A DNA stretch of 64,000 nucleotides, from the NCBI RefSeq assembly GCF_900291955.1, contig NZ_OLMR01000001.1, forward strand, positions 310,001 to 374,000. Direction: 5' to 3'. Source of the stretch: Pseudoruminococcus massiliensis (lineage in GTDB: Bacteria; Bacillota; Clostridia; Oscillospirales; Acutalibacteraceae). The notes under the pieces were generated by a model, which had not been told where the DNA came from, searched no databases, and saw nothing but the letters and a program-made list of their open reading frames with translations. The stretch's first letter is position 1, and each line of letters opens with the position of its first letter. This document shows, one piece after another, positions 1 to 8,262 of the stretch. The position numbers were made by a program, and so were the translations under genes.

Positions 1-40
1 TGCCACAAAAGGGGCAGAGTATCCATTCCGTTTTTTTCAT
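1..40 (-). CDS. Cysteine-rich KTR-type protein, N-terminal fragment (cut by window edge)
   Basis: The minus strand opens with ATG at 38-40 and reads MKKTEWILCPFCG before leaving the window. A GAGG-type ribosome binding site lies just upstream. The beginning matches the start of the small cysteine-rich KTR proteins (about 60 residues, CPxCG zinc-ribbon-like) that often accompany cargo of Tn916/Tn1549-like elements; that identification rests on 13 residues only. It follows the DUF998 gene closely and probably belongs to the same leftward operon. Confidence 0.6.
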   Translation of the reverse strand, partial: MKKTEWILCPFCG

Positions 41-60
41 TCCAATACCTCACTATCGCC

Positions 61-699
61 CTAAAATATTAAATTGCTCATAGTCTTATAAATAAAAGGA
101 ATATATAGACAAAATAAAGTAAGGCGTTCCCATAACCCTTCATACTTCATAATGGTATTTTGAAATTGTTCTTTATCTCCCATAACAAAGCAGGCGAAGA
201 AAATAAGAGATAAAACAAATGAGCTTATACTGATAATACCCTCCATTATGTCTTTTTGCTTAAATGATACAATTCCATTTAGAAGCGGAAAAAATAATAA
301 AGCCATAAAACCGATTGCAGCACCTACACCATGTATCTTTGAAGCTGTAGTAATTATGTCTTTGCTTTCGTTTACACTAAAAAATCCAGAAATAAGCCCC
401 GCACCAACAGCAAAAATTCCAATCGAAAGAAGCATGAAAACCGCCAGAACAGGAAACCTTGCTCTTAATGACAAAAAGTATGCACCTGCTGTATATGTTA
501 AGAAACCTCCAAGCCAGATAAGCCATAAATTATAAACAAATCGGACAGGACTTTGCGGACTTCCTAAAGCACTCATAACCATTGTTTTGCCGTTGTATGC
601 AGCATAAAACTGTTCTAATATCCACGGGACTAAAAACTCTCCTATAATCGTGAATAACAAAATTATATTGAATAACCGATTGTCTGCTATGTTCCTCAT
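61..699 (-). CDS. DUF998-like integral membrane protein
   Basis: The 212-residue protein is almost wholly hydrophobic, with about six predicted membrane segments (for example residues 8-26, 54-72, 82-106, 122-142 and 155-175). The pattern resembles DUF998 membrane proteins, whose function is unknown. The ATG at 697-699 is preceded by AGGAG. The gene lies 12 bp downstream of the AbrB-like gene, so the two should be co-transcribed from the divergent promoter region shared with the PadR gene. PadR regulators commonly control adjacent membrane-protein genes, so control by that PadR is plausible but unproven. I see no catalytic motif. Confidence 0.6.
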   Translation of the reverse strand: MRNIADNRLFNIILLFTIIGEFLVPWILEQFYAAYNGKTMVMSALGSPQSPVRFVYNLWLIWLGGFLTYTAGAYFLSLRARFPVLAVFMLLSIGIFAVGAGLISGFFSVNESKDIITTASKIHGVGAAIGFMALLFFPLLNGIVSFKQKDIMEGIISISSFVLSLIFFACFVMGDKEQFQNTIMKYEGLWERLTLFCLYIPFIYKTMSNLIF

Positions 700-711
700 T
701 TCGTTATTCTC

Positions 712-1179
712 CTAATATTTCTTTATGCTTCCTTGAAAGTTATGGGCTTTTTCCAACAGCGGTCCTTTTGCACCCATAGTAAATGCAATATCACTGCTGC
801 GAATAGATAGCAACTCCATTCCAGATTGTAGTTCTAAGACCGCCAAAGTGCTATGTGGCAATTTAATCACACCATTTTTATCAATATCAAGCCAAGCATA
901 TTTACGCCCTTTATATTGCATAAACTCACCCTCTGAAAGCAAACAATCCCTTAATACAGGGCAATCCTCTAAAATATGCTTTAACTTTGAGTTTGACAGC
1001 AACGAATATGTAGTAATGCAAAAACCTCCTGTTATTTTGCTTCCTGTAAAGATAATAACTTTCCCATCTCGTGTTGCACCATACTCCAACAATGCTTGTG
1101 GTGGAATATGAATTGTTAAATCTGGGCGTATAACAGAAAGCCCAAATACAAATTTACCTCCTTTATTAAGCTGTGGCAT
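712..1179 (-). CDS. Hypothetical protein with two AbrB/SpoVT-like segments
   Basis: The 155-residue protein contains two similarly spaced stretches, near residues 23-45 (LTIHIPPQALLEYG, then a hydrophobic strand) and near 103-125 (GVIKLPHSTLAVLEL, then GMELLSIRSSD). Both look like the swapped-hairpin pattern of AbrB/SpoVT-type DNA-binding domains. A regulatory role is therefore possible; I do not recognise the exact family. The start ATG follows a strong AAAAGGAGG site. It is the first gene of the leftward operon with the DUF998 gene and is divergent from padR. Confidence 0.5.
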   Translation of the reverse strand: MPQLNKGGKFVFGLSVIRPDLTIHIPPQALLEYGATRDGKVIIFTGSKITGGFCITTYSLLSNSKLKHILEDCPVLRDCLLSEGEFMQYKGRKYAWLDIDKNGVIKLPHSTLAVLELQSGMELLSIRSSDIAFTMGAKGPLLEKAHNFQGSIKKY

Positions 1180-1212
1180 AAAAACCTCCTTTTCAAGTAT
1201 TCCATTTTCAAG

Positions 1213-1268
1213 TTGATTGTGGTATAATAGTAGTACTTATTAAAACTACTTTATATATAAAGTACTAC
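1213..1268 (+). promoter_or_regulatory. padR promoter with extended -10 and a perfect palindromic operator
   Basis: An extended -10 element (TGGTATAAT, 1220-1228) precedes padR. Immediately downstream is a perfect 18-bp palindrome at 1247-1264 (TACTTTATATATAAAGTA). An overlapping 9-bp inverted repeat pairs 1230-1238 (GTAGTACTT) with 1260-1268 (AAGTACTAC). PadR proteins bind such AT-rich dyads and usually repress their own gene. The position, just after the -10 and between divergent genes, fits autoregulation and control of the leftward operon; the regulator assignment is inference. Confidence 0.6.
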
Positions 1269-1299
1269 AAATATAAAGAAATGTCAAGGAGGAAACCGC

Positions 1300-1836
1300 A
1301 TGTTATCAAAGCCTGCCACTATGCTTTTAGGTCTTATTTATGAAAAGCCACTTAACGCATATGAGATAATAAAACACTTAAACTACATGAATGTAAAATG
1401 GTGGTTTAACATCGCTGATTCAACCGTATATTCTACGCTGAAAACTCTCGAAAAAAAGGAGTACATAATAGGCACAACCGAAAAAGTCGGGAATATGCCA
1501 GACCGTACTGTTTATAGTCTTTCTGACAAGGGGAAAGACGAATTTATAGCTACACTAAGGACATCCATCCTGAAATTCAATTATGATACAAACATCTTTT
1601 CTATTGCTGCTTTCTTTCTAAATACTTTTTCGCCTTGTGAACAGCGAGAGCTTTTGCAAAAACGCCTTAAGGCTTTACAGAAATACCGTGAAGGGATTGA
1701 AAAACAAATCAATCCTTTGTGGGAAAACGAGGTTTCTGCTATTCATTCCGCAAATGTAAAACGGATGATTGATTTAGTAGACGCTGAAATAACAGGAACA
1801 AATCGTTTGCTTGATAGCTGTAGTAAAAACGATTAG
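1300..1836 (+). CDS. PadR-family transcriptional regulator
   Basis: The 178-residue protein has the PadR winged-helix layout. It begins with a helix reading MLLGLIYEKPLNAYEIIKHL, followed by WWFNIADSTVYSTLKTLEKKEYI (recognition helix) and a TVYSLSDKGKDEF wing. A C-terminal helical dimerisation part runs from about residue 85 to 178. The ATG at 1300 follows a GGAGG site. It is divergently transcribed from an AbrB-like/DUF998 operon across an intergenic region with strong dyads, which suggests local regulation. The ligand is unknown. This is one of the few rightward genes in the element. Confidence 0.9.
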   Translation: MLSKPATMLLGLIYEKPLNAYEIIKHLNYMNVKWWFNIADSTVYSTLKTLEKKEYIIGTTEKVGNMPDRTVYSLSDKGKDEFIATLRTSILKFNYDTNIFSIAAFFLNTFSPCEQRELLQKRLKALQKYREGIEKQINPLWENEVSAIHSANVKRMIDLVDAEITGTNRLLDSCSKND

Positions 1837-1850
1837 TATAAGTACATGAA

Positions 1851-1893
1851 AGAGCCGATGAGCTGTGAATTATCTCACAAGCTCATCGGCTCT
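1851..1893 (+). terminator. Hairpin after padR (possible terminator)
   Basis: A perfect 14-bp stem pairs 1851-1864 with 1880-1893 around a 15-base loop, shortly after the padR stop. No clear T-run follows, so it could be a weak terminator, a processing signal or an attenuator for the downstream XRE gene. The remainder of 1894-2062 shows nothing I can name. Confidence 0.4.
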
Positions 1894-2073
1894 GCGTCTT
1901 ATGCGTCTGAATTTGCGATGATTAGTAGTAGCAAATTCTTTACATTTCGGTATTTACAACTCTTGCTATAGGATATTTTACTTCCTGTAACAAGAGATTT
2001 CAAATCGTTTAACTGGAAGCCACATCTCTGTAAAATATATAGGTAAGATTTTCAGAGTATAGGTGGTGAGCTA

Positions 2074-2433
2074 ATGGACGAAAGGAACAATCATTTTGAC
2101 TTCGATTTTACACCGATAGGACAGGCTATCAAAAAAGCCCGTGAAGCCAGAGGGATGACAAGGGAACAGCTTTCTGGGATAATCGGCTATGCCCCCAGAC
2201 ACATTCAATCTATCGAAAATGAGGGACAGTATCCAAGTATTGAGCTGTTTATTCAACTCATTACGATGTTTGATGTGTCGGTTGACGAATACATATTCCC
2301 AAACAAGGAAGTCGAAAAAAGTTCTGTCCGCAGACGCTTAGACGCACAGCTCAACAGATTAGATGATAAAGAGCTTTCCGTCATAGAAGCAACGGTAAAC
2401 GGGCTATGTAAGGCAAAAGAGCCAGAGGAATAA
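2074..2433 (+). CDS. XRE-family helix-turn-helix regulator
   Basis: The 119-residue protein has a Cro/CI-type HTH at about residues 14-68 (IGQAIKKAREARGMTREQLS, then the GYAPRHIQSIENEG recognition helix). A short charged C-terminal tail follows. An ATG at 2074 follows GGTGGTGAG. It is convergent with the end of the conjugation operon and shares a bidirectional terminator with it. Proteins like this are found at the same spot in Tn1549-type elements and may regulate transfer or excision; the target is unknown. Confidence 0.85.
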   Translation: MDERNNHFDFDFTPIGQAIKKAREARGMTREQLSGIIGYAPRHIQSIENEGQYPSIELFIQLITMFDVSVDEYIFPNKEVEKSSVRRRLDAQLNRLDDKELSVIEATVNGLCKAKEPEE

Positions 2434-2450
2434 ACCTCTGGTTTTTCTTT
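2422..2450. terminator. Bidirectional rho-independent terminator between XRE gene and conjugation operon
   Basis: CCAGAGG (2422-2428) pairs with CCTCTGG (2435-2441) and is followed by TTTTTCTTTT. On the minus strand the hairpin is followed by another T-rich run. It can end both the rightward XRE transcript and the leftward transfer operon, though the 5' arm lies in the last codons of the XRE gene. Confidence 0.75.
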
Positions 2451-2459
2451 TGCCCATTT

Positions 2460-4235
2460 TTAATAGGCAGGAACGCCGTAGCCATAGATGGAGCTGCTTC
2501 CAACCGTATATTGATTTTGCCTGCAAGCGTCTCCAGAGTTACCCTCCACGGTGTAAACGACACCGTTTTCGCATTTATCCACAATGCCTACATGGTCGGT
2601 TTCTCCGTCGCCCTCCCAATCAAAGAAAATAATATCGCCTGTCTGCGGCTCGTAGTTTCTGTCTTGCCATTGTCCGTTACCCTTAAACCAATTTGAGCCG
2701 TCCACGCAGCCAGAAAATTTAGGGATAATCCCGCTCTCAATATATCCGCATTGGTCGGCACACCATGACACAAAGCAGGCACACCATTCCACACGCCCCT
2801 CAAAGCCATACCAACTCCAATAAGGCTGACCGCCCTCATTTCCGAGCTGTGTCAAAGCGACCTCCACAATCGCCTGGTTACCGCCGCTTGTGAACGCCCG
2901 CCCGTATGGATAATACCGCAGCACATGGGCGGGATACTGCGTGTCGCCATAGCTGTCCCAACCTAACCGTGCCGCCTGCATGGTGGAAAACTCCACCGCA
3001 TTGGCATAGGAATAGCCGCCATAGTTGGTCTTAGCCCACGAGATATAGCCATTACCGAAATTGTAACCTTGCAAGGCAAGTTTAATATGCTCCATATCAA
3101 TCGGATTTTCTACCTCAGCAGAGATAAGGGCAGCCTTTAATTCCTGCACCCCGCACTCAACCGAATATTCTGGGTCTTTAATCCCATTTGGCTCGTGGGG
3201 ATACCTTGTGTTAAAGCTGCCTTCCGCCGCCTGCATGGGGTCAAGTCCACGCCCGCCAGATTCCTGCATCATTACCGCCTTGATAAGCTCCACATATTCG
3301 GGAATACCATACTGTTTGGCATATTTCTGTATCAGCGGCTCATAGGCTTCCACCTCCGCACTGACAGGGGTATAGGCGTTACTTCCGCTTCCGCCGCCAA
3401 ACAGGGAAACGGCACAGCCGAGCAGGACAACAATGAGAATAATCACAACTGCAATCCAACCACCTGCAATTAAAGCGGAAATCAGAGCTTTTGTACCTGC
3501 AATAATCGCCTTGACCGCAGCTATGGTGGCTCTGACCGTCGCTTTCGTTGCTTCGGCGGTTGCCTTTGCGGTGACTTTTGCCGCCTGTGCCGCCTTTTGG
3601 GCAGTTTTCGCAGAAGCCTTTGCCGCTACCTGTGCTGTTTTTACTGAGTTTTCCGTCGTTTTGATTGCCGCCTTAGAAGTTGCCTGTGCGGTTTTAATTC
3701 CCTTTTCGGTTGTCTTGACCGTTCCCTTAGCAGTTGCTTTCACCGCTTTTTCTGTATTTCGGGCTGTGGTCTTAATCATTTTTTGCCCCTGCTGTCGGGT
3801 CTTTATCAACTGCGATTTTGCTGTCTGGGAAACATCGGGGGCAGCGGAACGGCTTGCAGCCCCATGACGGATCTGCAAGCCGTGTTGCTCTGACATATTC
3901 TGTGCTGCTTTCTGTTCTGCTGCTTTGACAGCCCGACTTTGCTTGAAATCGGTTATTTTATCTTTTGCCTTACCGATATTATCCTGCGTTGTCTTGACTG
4001 CCTTTTGCCCCTGCTTATTGAACTGGTGGATACCTTCGTCCTTTACACGGTCTGCCGCAAAAGAAATCCTGTCCGTAGCATATTCTGTGGCAGAGCTTTC
4101 ATCAGCGTAATATCCCTGTTCCGCCTTGTCCTTTATCCCCACATAGGCAGATTTCATACGCTCACTGGCTATGGTGGCTTTATCTATGGTCTTTATCGTG
4201 CCTTTAACCGCATCTCTGGTTTTAATATCAGCCAT
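2460..4235 (-). CDS. Conjugal peptidoglycan hydrolase with lysozyme-like and CHAP domains
   Basis: This 591-residue protein should locally open the cell wall for the mating channel. Residues 1-140 are charged and helical. About 145-255 is a Lys/Ala/Thr-rich low-complexity stretch of KTT/KAT repeats. A membrane segment lies near 258-280, then a lysozyme-like (SLT-type) domain with MMQESGG, whose Glu is the likely catalytic residue. A C-terminal CHAP domain starts near 465, with Cys in EWCACFVSWC and His in TDHVGIV. It is the Tn916 Orf14-like role, the last gene of the transfer operon. The ATG follows AAAGGAGG. The alanine/lysine repeat arm is longer than I expect for the family and may span or bind the cytoplasmic face. 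Confidence 0.88.
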   Translation of the reverse strand: MADIKTRDAVKGTIKTIDKATIASERMKSAYVGIKDKAEQGYYADESSATEYATDRISFAADRVKDEGIHQFNKQGQKAVKTTQDNIGKAKDKITDFKQSRAVKAAEQKAAQNMSEQHGLQIRHGAASRSAAPDVSQTAKSQLIKTRQQGQKMIKTTARNTEKAVKATAKGTVKTTEKGIKTAQATSKAAIKTTENSVKTAQVAAKASAKTAQKAAQAAKVTAKATAEATKATVRATIAAVKAIIAGTKALISALIAGGWIAVVIILIVVLLGCAVSLFGGGSGSNAYTPVSAEVEAYEPLIQKYAKQYGIPEYVELIKAVMMQESGGRGLDPMQAAEGSFNTRYPHEPNGIKDPEYSVECGVQELKAALISAEVENPIDMEHIKLALQGYNFGNGYISWAKTNYGGYSYANAVEFSTMQAARLGWDSYGDTQYPAHVLRYYPYGRAFTSGGNQAIVEVALTQLGNEGGQPYWSWYGFEGRVEWCACFVSWCADQCGYIESGIIPKFSGCVDGSNWFKGNGQWQDRNYEPQTGDIIFFDWEGDGETDHVGIVDKCENGVVYTVEGNSGDACRQNQYTVGSSSIYGYGVPAY

Positions 4236-4270
4236 AGAAAACCTCCTTTCCCAGAGGATTTGCGTTCAAA

Positions 4271-5044
4271 TCAGCCGACCTTTTTTGCCACTACAACGAG
4301 TCTGCCGTTCTGTGCGGAGTATTCGCAGGTGGAAAGGGTAATGAGCCTGTCGCCGTATTCAGCGGTCACACCTGTATCATGCAAAGCAAGCTCCTTGCAC
4401 TTCCCGACATAGGAATTAAATTCTTCCTCATTCTCCGCATCAACAAAGTCGTAGTATCGGAAGCCCTCAGAACTGTACGCCACAGTCTTAAATACAGCGA
4501 CGATTTCATACTCTGCCTGCTCTGTGAGGGTATCAAACTGAATAGTCTTGTGTTCCTCATAGAAGCTCTTGGACTTGTAATCCTCCAACGCTCCAAACAT
4601 CTTGCCACCCTTGATGTGATGACCGTAGATAACCAGATTGTCACTTTCGGCAATATCACAATTCTCCTGCACATAAGGCGTACCTAAGTCGCTGTACTCT
4701 TTTTCAAAATTGTGCTTCAGATAAAAATTCGGATTGTTCCTGCTCTGCATCACAGGATAATTGATTGTCGTGCCGGCAATGGAAATCCAACCGACCATAT
4801 CCTCATTCTGTAAATACAATTCCAGATACTTGGCAAGCACATCTTCTCCCTCGCTGACAGGGGCATCGTCTGGCACGGTTTCATCCGTTGGAGCCTGCTC
4901 TACCATCTCGGCAATCTCCTCAAAGGCTTCTGTCTGCTCGTCCACCTCTGCATAGTAATGATAAATGCGGAAGCCGCAAAAAGCCGCCGTACCTAACAGG
5001 CACACGGCGGCTACAACACAGATAATAGATTTATAATTCTTCAT
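4271..5044 (-). CDS. Class B sortase
   Basis: The 257-residue protein has an N-terminal membrane anchor (about residues 6-26) and a sortase fold. The catalytic triad is visible as His in VIYGHHIKGG, Cys in LITLSTCEYS and Arg in QNGRLVVV. I chose the ATG at 5042-5044 because it follows GAAAGGAAAAG and begins a normal signal anchor; an upstream extension to 5107 would overlap the previous gene. Sortase B enzymes of clostridia cut (S/P)PxTG-like signals. The only visible substrate in this element is the Cna-B adhesin at 31,158-35,300, which ends in TPKTG. It sits in the late part of the transfer operon. Confidence 0.9.
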   Translation of the reverse strand: MKNYKSIICVVAAVCLLGTAAFCGFRIYHYYAEVDEQTEAFEEIAEMVEQAPTDETVPDDAPVSEGEDVLAKYLELYLQNEDMVGWISIAGTTINYPVMQSRNNPNFYLKHNFEKEYSDLGTPYVQENCDIAESDNLVIYGHHIKGGKMFGALEDYKSKSFYEEHKTIQFDTLTEQAEYEIVAVFKTVAYSSEGFRYYDFVDAENEEEFNSYVGKCKELALHDTGVTAEYGDRLITLSTCEYSAQNGRLVVVAKKVG

Positions 5045-5058
5045 AGGCTTTTCCTTTC

Positions 5059-5463
5059 TTATCTTGAAATTTCCGTCTGTTTTCTGGGAGCAGGAAGCTC
5101 CCTGCAATATTCGGGGTATCTGACCTTGATACCCTCCATAAAGTAGGGAGCAAACTCACAGCAGAACAACTCCTCTGGCGTGAAATACCGTTCCCGCCCT
5201 TCCTCTGCATACCCGTTCCAAAGGTTAAAAGCAAGATGGCAGACCTTGACTGTTCCACTTGTCTGCCAGCCGCCGTGCATACCCTCTGGCTCGATGCAGT
5301 CCTCCTTGAAATTGAACATCTGGTTGATGTTCGCCCTCGTTTCCGAAGCGATACCCATCACATAGAAAAACGCCCTGTGATAACAGTCGTTCACTCTGCA
5401 TTTCATCATATTTTCCAAAAAGAAATCACGATGATCCGTATCACGGAATTTAATATCAGCCAT
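5059..5463 (-). CDS. DUF6075-like protein
   Basis: The 134-residue cytosolic-looking protein begins MADIKFRDTDHRDFF and is rich in Cys, His and Tyr. I recognise the pattern as the small protein (DUF6075 type) that regularly sits between VirB4 and the sortase/CHAP genes in Tn1549-like elements. Its function is unknown. The first residues (MADIK) echo the start of the CHAP hydrolase, probably reflecting similar translation initiation rather than homology. The ATG is preceded by AAAGGAGG. Confidence 0.7.
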   Translation of the reverse strand: MADIKFRDTDHRDFFLENMMKCRVNDCYHRAFFYVMGIASETRANINQMFNFKEDCIEPEGMHGGWQTSGTVKVCHLAFNLWNGYAEEGRERYFTPEELFCCEFAPYFMEGIKVRYPEYCRELPAPRKQTEISR

Positions 5464-5478
5464 AAAAGACCTCCTTTC

Positions 5479-7812
5479 TTAGACCTCACCGAACTTGGTC
5501 GTCATCAACTTGTAAAGCTCGGTATTGCGTGGGAACTTGTTTACAAACGGTACAAGAGAGCTGCCAACTTTGAGTAATCCCTGTCCTGCACCGACATTCG
5601 TGATATAGCTCATCTGAAGGTCGGAGATATTAAGGAGCTTGGCAAGCTCAAGTCTGTCCGTAGATGCTTGGTTAAGCATAATGATAAATTCGCTGTTAGC
5701 AAGCATCGTCTTTGCCGTATGGCTCTGCAAAAGGTCGTCCACATTCTGCGTAATACCCGTACAGTACGCACCGTATTTACGCACACGCTTCCAGAGGGTA
5801 AAGAGGAAGTTTGCAGAGTATTCATGCTGAAAGAGCAGATAGATTTCATCAATGAAAATAAAAGTGTTTCTGCCTTTGGCTCTGTTCTGCGTGATACGGT
5901 TTAAGATGCTGTCAAGCACCACAAGCATACCGATAGGCTGTAACTGCTTGCCCAAATCCAGAATGTCATAGCAGATAAGACGGCTGTGGGTATCAACATT
6001 CGTGTGCTTTGCAAAGGTGTTGAGCGACCCGTCCGTAAACAGCTCAATCGCAAGGGCGATTTCCTGTGCTTCTGGCTCATTCTGTTTTAACAGCTCCTCA
6101 CGGAAGTCCTGCAAGGTGGGCGGCGTTCCCATATAGTTGCCCTGCTGATAATAGCGGTACACGCTTGCCGTGCAGCGGTCAATGATGGATTTCTGCTTTG
6201 CTCCCAAGTTCGTGCCACCGATGAGCTGTTCGCAAAGGGATAAAATAAACTCCGATTTCAAAATGACAGGGTTTGCACCGTCACCGTAATCGGAGTTCAT
6301 ATCCATAGCATTGATGTGATTTTCACTTGTCGCAGAGATATGAATGACTTCTCCCTTCATTGCTTTCACAAGCGGGGAATACTCACGCTCTGGGTCAATG
6401 ATGATAATATCAGCGTTGGGGTCGGTCAGAATGATATTCGTCATTTCTTCCTTTGCGGTAAAGGATTTTCCTGCACCCGACACACCGAGAATAAAGGAAT
6501 TGCCGTTAAGGAGCTGCCTGCGGTTGGCGATAATCATATTTTTGCTGATAACATTCTGACCGTAATACACACCGTTTTCATGGTAGATTTCCTGCACACG
6601 GAACGGGATAAACACTGCAAGGCTCTCTGTTGTGAGGGTACGCAGGGCATCTATCTTCCGTACACCAAATGGCAGGGCTGTATTCAATCCGTCCATCTGC
6701 TGATATTTCAGCACCGCAAACTGGCACAAATGCTTTCTTGCGGTAGTCAAGAGAGCTTCTGTATCATTGTCGAGCTGCTCTTTGGAATCTGCCGTATGCA
6801 CCATCGTCAGCACGGCAAACATCATTCTCTGGTCACGGATTGTCAAATCATCCAGAAATTCCTTGCTTTCTTTTCGCTGCTGTTCCAAATCATAGGGGAT
6901 AACGGCAGAAAAATTGTTGTTCTGGTTCTGCTTCCTCTGCCAATTCGTGATATTGGTTTCCACACCAAGCAGACGGTTTTCCACCTCCCGCACGGCTTCA
7001 TCTGTGGGAACGGGGATAATATCAACGGACAGCATCATATTCCTGTTCAGCTCACAAAGCTCCGCAACCATACTGTCCTTGATATATGCCGCATACTCTC
7101 TGAGAAAAATCACACGCCCATATCTGTCACCCATTCTGAAGCAGTCGCTCTCAAATTCAAAGGTATCAGGGCAGATAAAATCCTTGAAATCGTGACCTTT
7201 CCGCATCGTCTGGGTAATATCGAAGTGGAACGCTGTTTCTTCTCCTGTACGGTAGAAGTCGTGGAAGATACGCAGCTTGTCGCCTGCGTCCAGTTCCACA
7301 CACTTCGACCCCAGACGGTTAAAGTGGGCGATAAGGTCAGCACCCACACGGGCGAAGTAGTTTCGGGCTTCCTCGATATTCTTCTTGCAGACAGATACGG
7401 TTACATACTTATCCTGTACGATGGAATTAGCCCCTGTCGCCTTATCCAGAAGCATTTTGTTGTATTCCTTGCGGTACTTATCCAGACCGTCATCAGCCAT
7501 TGGGATTAAAATAGTCTGTTCAAAATCAGCTTTGTTCAAGCGACGGTTGTTGATAGTGATTTTCGTGGTCGCACCGCTGTCAAGGGAATTAAGAAGCTCC
7601 GAGTATTCAAGGAACATTGCTTCCTTATCCTCACGGCTTGCCACGGCATAGTTTATATCCTCAAATTTAAAGGTCTTTGCGTACTTGTTCCTGCCGACAA
7701 GGAATATGCCGTCCTCCCAGATTGTCTTAATCGGGATAACATTCTGTACCGACTTCGGCACAACAAACTTTTCCCTGTCCTGCTTGAACAGATTTTTAAG
7801 AGTTCTCAGCAT
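5479..7812 (-). CDS. VirB4-type conjugation ATPase
   Basis: This 777-residue protein is the motor of the type IV secretion channel, equivalent to Tn916 Orf16. A Walker A motif, LGVSGAGKSF, lies near residue 445, DPEREYSPLV follows, and a Walker B, FIFIDEIYLLF, lies near 650. A further NVDDLLQSHTAKTML segment is typical of VirB4/TraC. The N-terminal ~400 residues form the non-catalytic VirB4 domain. The start ATG lies inside the end of the PrgI gene (17-bp overlap), which implies translational coupling. The length is normal for the family. Confidence 0.95.
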   Translation of the reverse strand: MLRTLKNLFKQDREKFVVPKSVQNVIPIKTIWEDGIFLVGRNKYAKTFKFEDINYAVASREDKEAMFLEYSELLNSLDSGATTKITINNRRLNKADFEQTILIPMADDGLDKYRKEYNKMLLDKATGANSIVQDKYVTVSVCKKNIEEARNYFARVGADLIAHFNRLGSKCVELDAGDKLRIFHDFYRTGEETAFHFDITQTMRKGHDFKDFICPDTFEFESDCFRMGDRYGRVIFLREYAAYIKDSMVAELCELNRNMMLSVDIIPVPTDEAVREVENRLLGVETNITNWQRKQNQNNNFSAVIPYDLEQQRKESKEFLDDLTIRDQRMMFAVLTMVHTADSKEQLDNDTEALLTTARKHLCQFAVLKYQQMDGLNTALPFGVRKIDALRTLTTESLAVFIPFRVQEIYHENGVYYGQNVISKNMIIANRRQLLNGNSFILGVSGAGKSFTAKEEMTNIILTDPNADIIIIDPEREYSPLVKAMKGEVIHISATSENHINAMDMNSDYGDGANPVILKSEFILSLCEQLIGGTNLGAKQKSIIDRCTASVYRYYQQGNYMGTPPTLQDFREELLKQNEPEAQEIALAIELFTDGSLNTFAKHTNVDTHSRLICYDILDLGKQLQPIGMLVVLDSILNRITQNRAKGRNTFIFIDEIYLLFQHEYSANFLFTLWKRVRKYGAYCTGITQNVDDLLQSHTAKTMLANSEFIIMLNQASTDRLELAKLLNISDLQMSYITNVGAGQGLLKVGSSLVPFVNKFPRNTELYKLMTTKFGEV

Positions 7813-8248
7813 TGTTTACCTCCTTGCTGCGTTTCGCTTTTTTCTTTTTCGTTTTCTTTGGTTTCGGTGTCCTGCCTTTCTGCTTTTTCCGTACTGTCGG
7901 CAACCCTTTTTCATGGGCTTCAATGGTCGGCTTCATCGTTTCGTAATAGAGATTATCTGGCAGGAACATCAGCTTTTTCGGCATCAGAAATTCCGATTTA
8001 ATCCACGCCCAGACAAACTGCTCTGCGGTCATACCGTTGTATTTGATAAATCCCATTGCCGCAAAGGGGAACGCACCTAAGATACAAACCCAACTGAGGG
8101 TTTCCGTACCAAACCGTGGACGGAGAAGAAAATACAAACCCACCGCCACGCCGCAGGCAAGGACAGAAAAAATGAACTGTCTGAGGGACAGTCCAAAAAA
8201 CATACTCTCCGTATAATTACGGATTTCCTTATTTATCTTGACTTCCAA
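7796..8248 (-). CDS. PrgI-family conjugation protein
   Basis: The 150-residue protein begins MEVKINKEIRNYTESMFFGL, typical of PrgI (Tn916 Orf17-like). Two adjacent membrane segments follow at about 25-43 and 52-70. The C-terminal ~30 residues are very Lys/Arg-rich. PrgI proteins are inner-membrane parts of Gram-positive type IV secretion systems, comparable with VirB3. It lies between the VirB6-like and VirB4 genes, as usual, and overlaps the VirB4 start. Confidence 0.9.
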   Translation of the reverse strand: MEVKINKEIRNYTESMFFGLSLRQFIFSVLACGVAVGLYFLLRPRFGTETLSWVCILGAFPFAAMGFIKYNGMTAEQFVWAWIKSEFLMPKKLMFLPDNLYYETMKPTIEAHEKGLPTVRKKQKGRTPKPKKTKKKKAKRSKEVNNAENS

Positions 8249-8262
8249 TCATAGCACCTCCC

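Noticed and set aside
1-2433. Antibiotic resistance or recombinase genes at the ICE left side
   Set aside because: Nothing of these kinds is encoded here; only regulators, a membrane protein, an AbrB-like protein and a cysteine-rich fragment are present.
3540-3760. Tandem repeat or CRISPR-like array within the CHAP hydrolase gene
   Set aside because: The periodicity reflects Lys/Ala/Thr codon repeats in the coding frame and has no spacers or constant repeat unit.
6316-7509. Long rightward open frame (397 codons) opposite virB4
   Set aside because: It is antisense to a well-conserved VirB4 gene, is Cys/His/Phe-rich without domains, and lacks a ribosome binding site.
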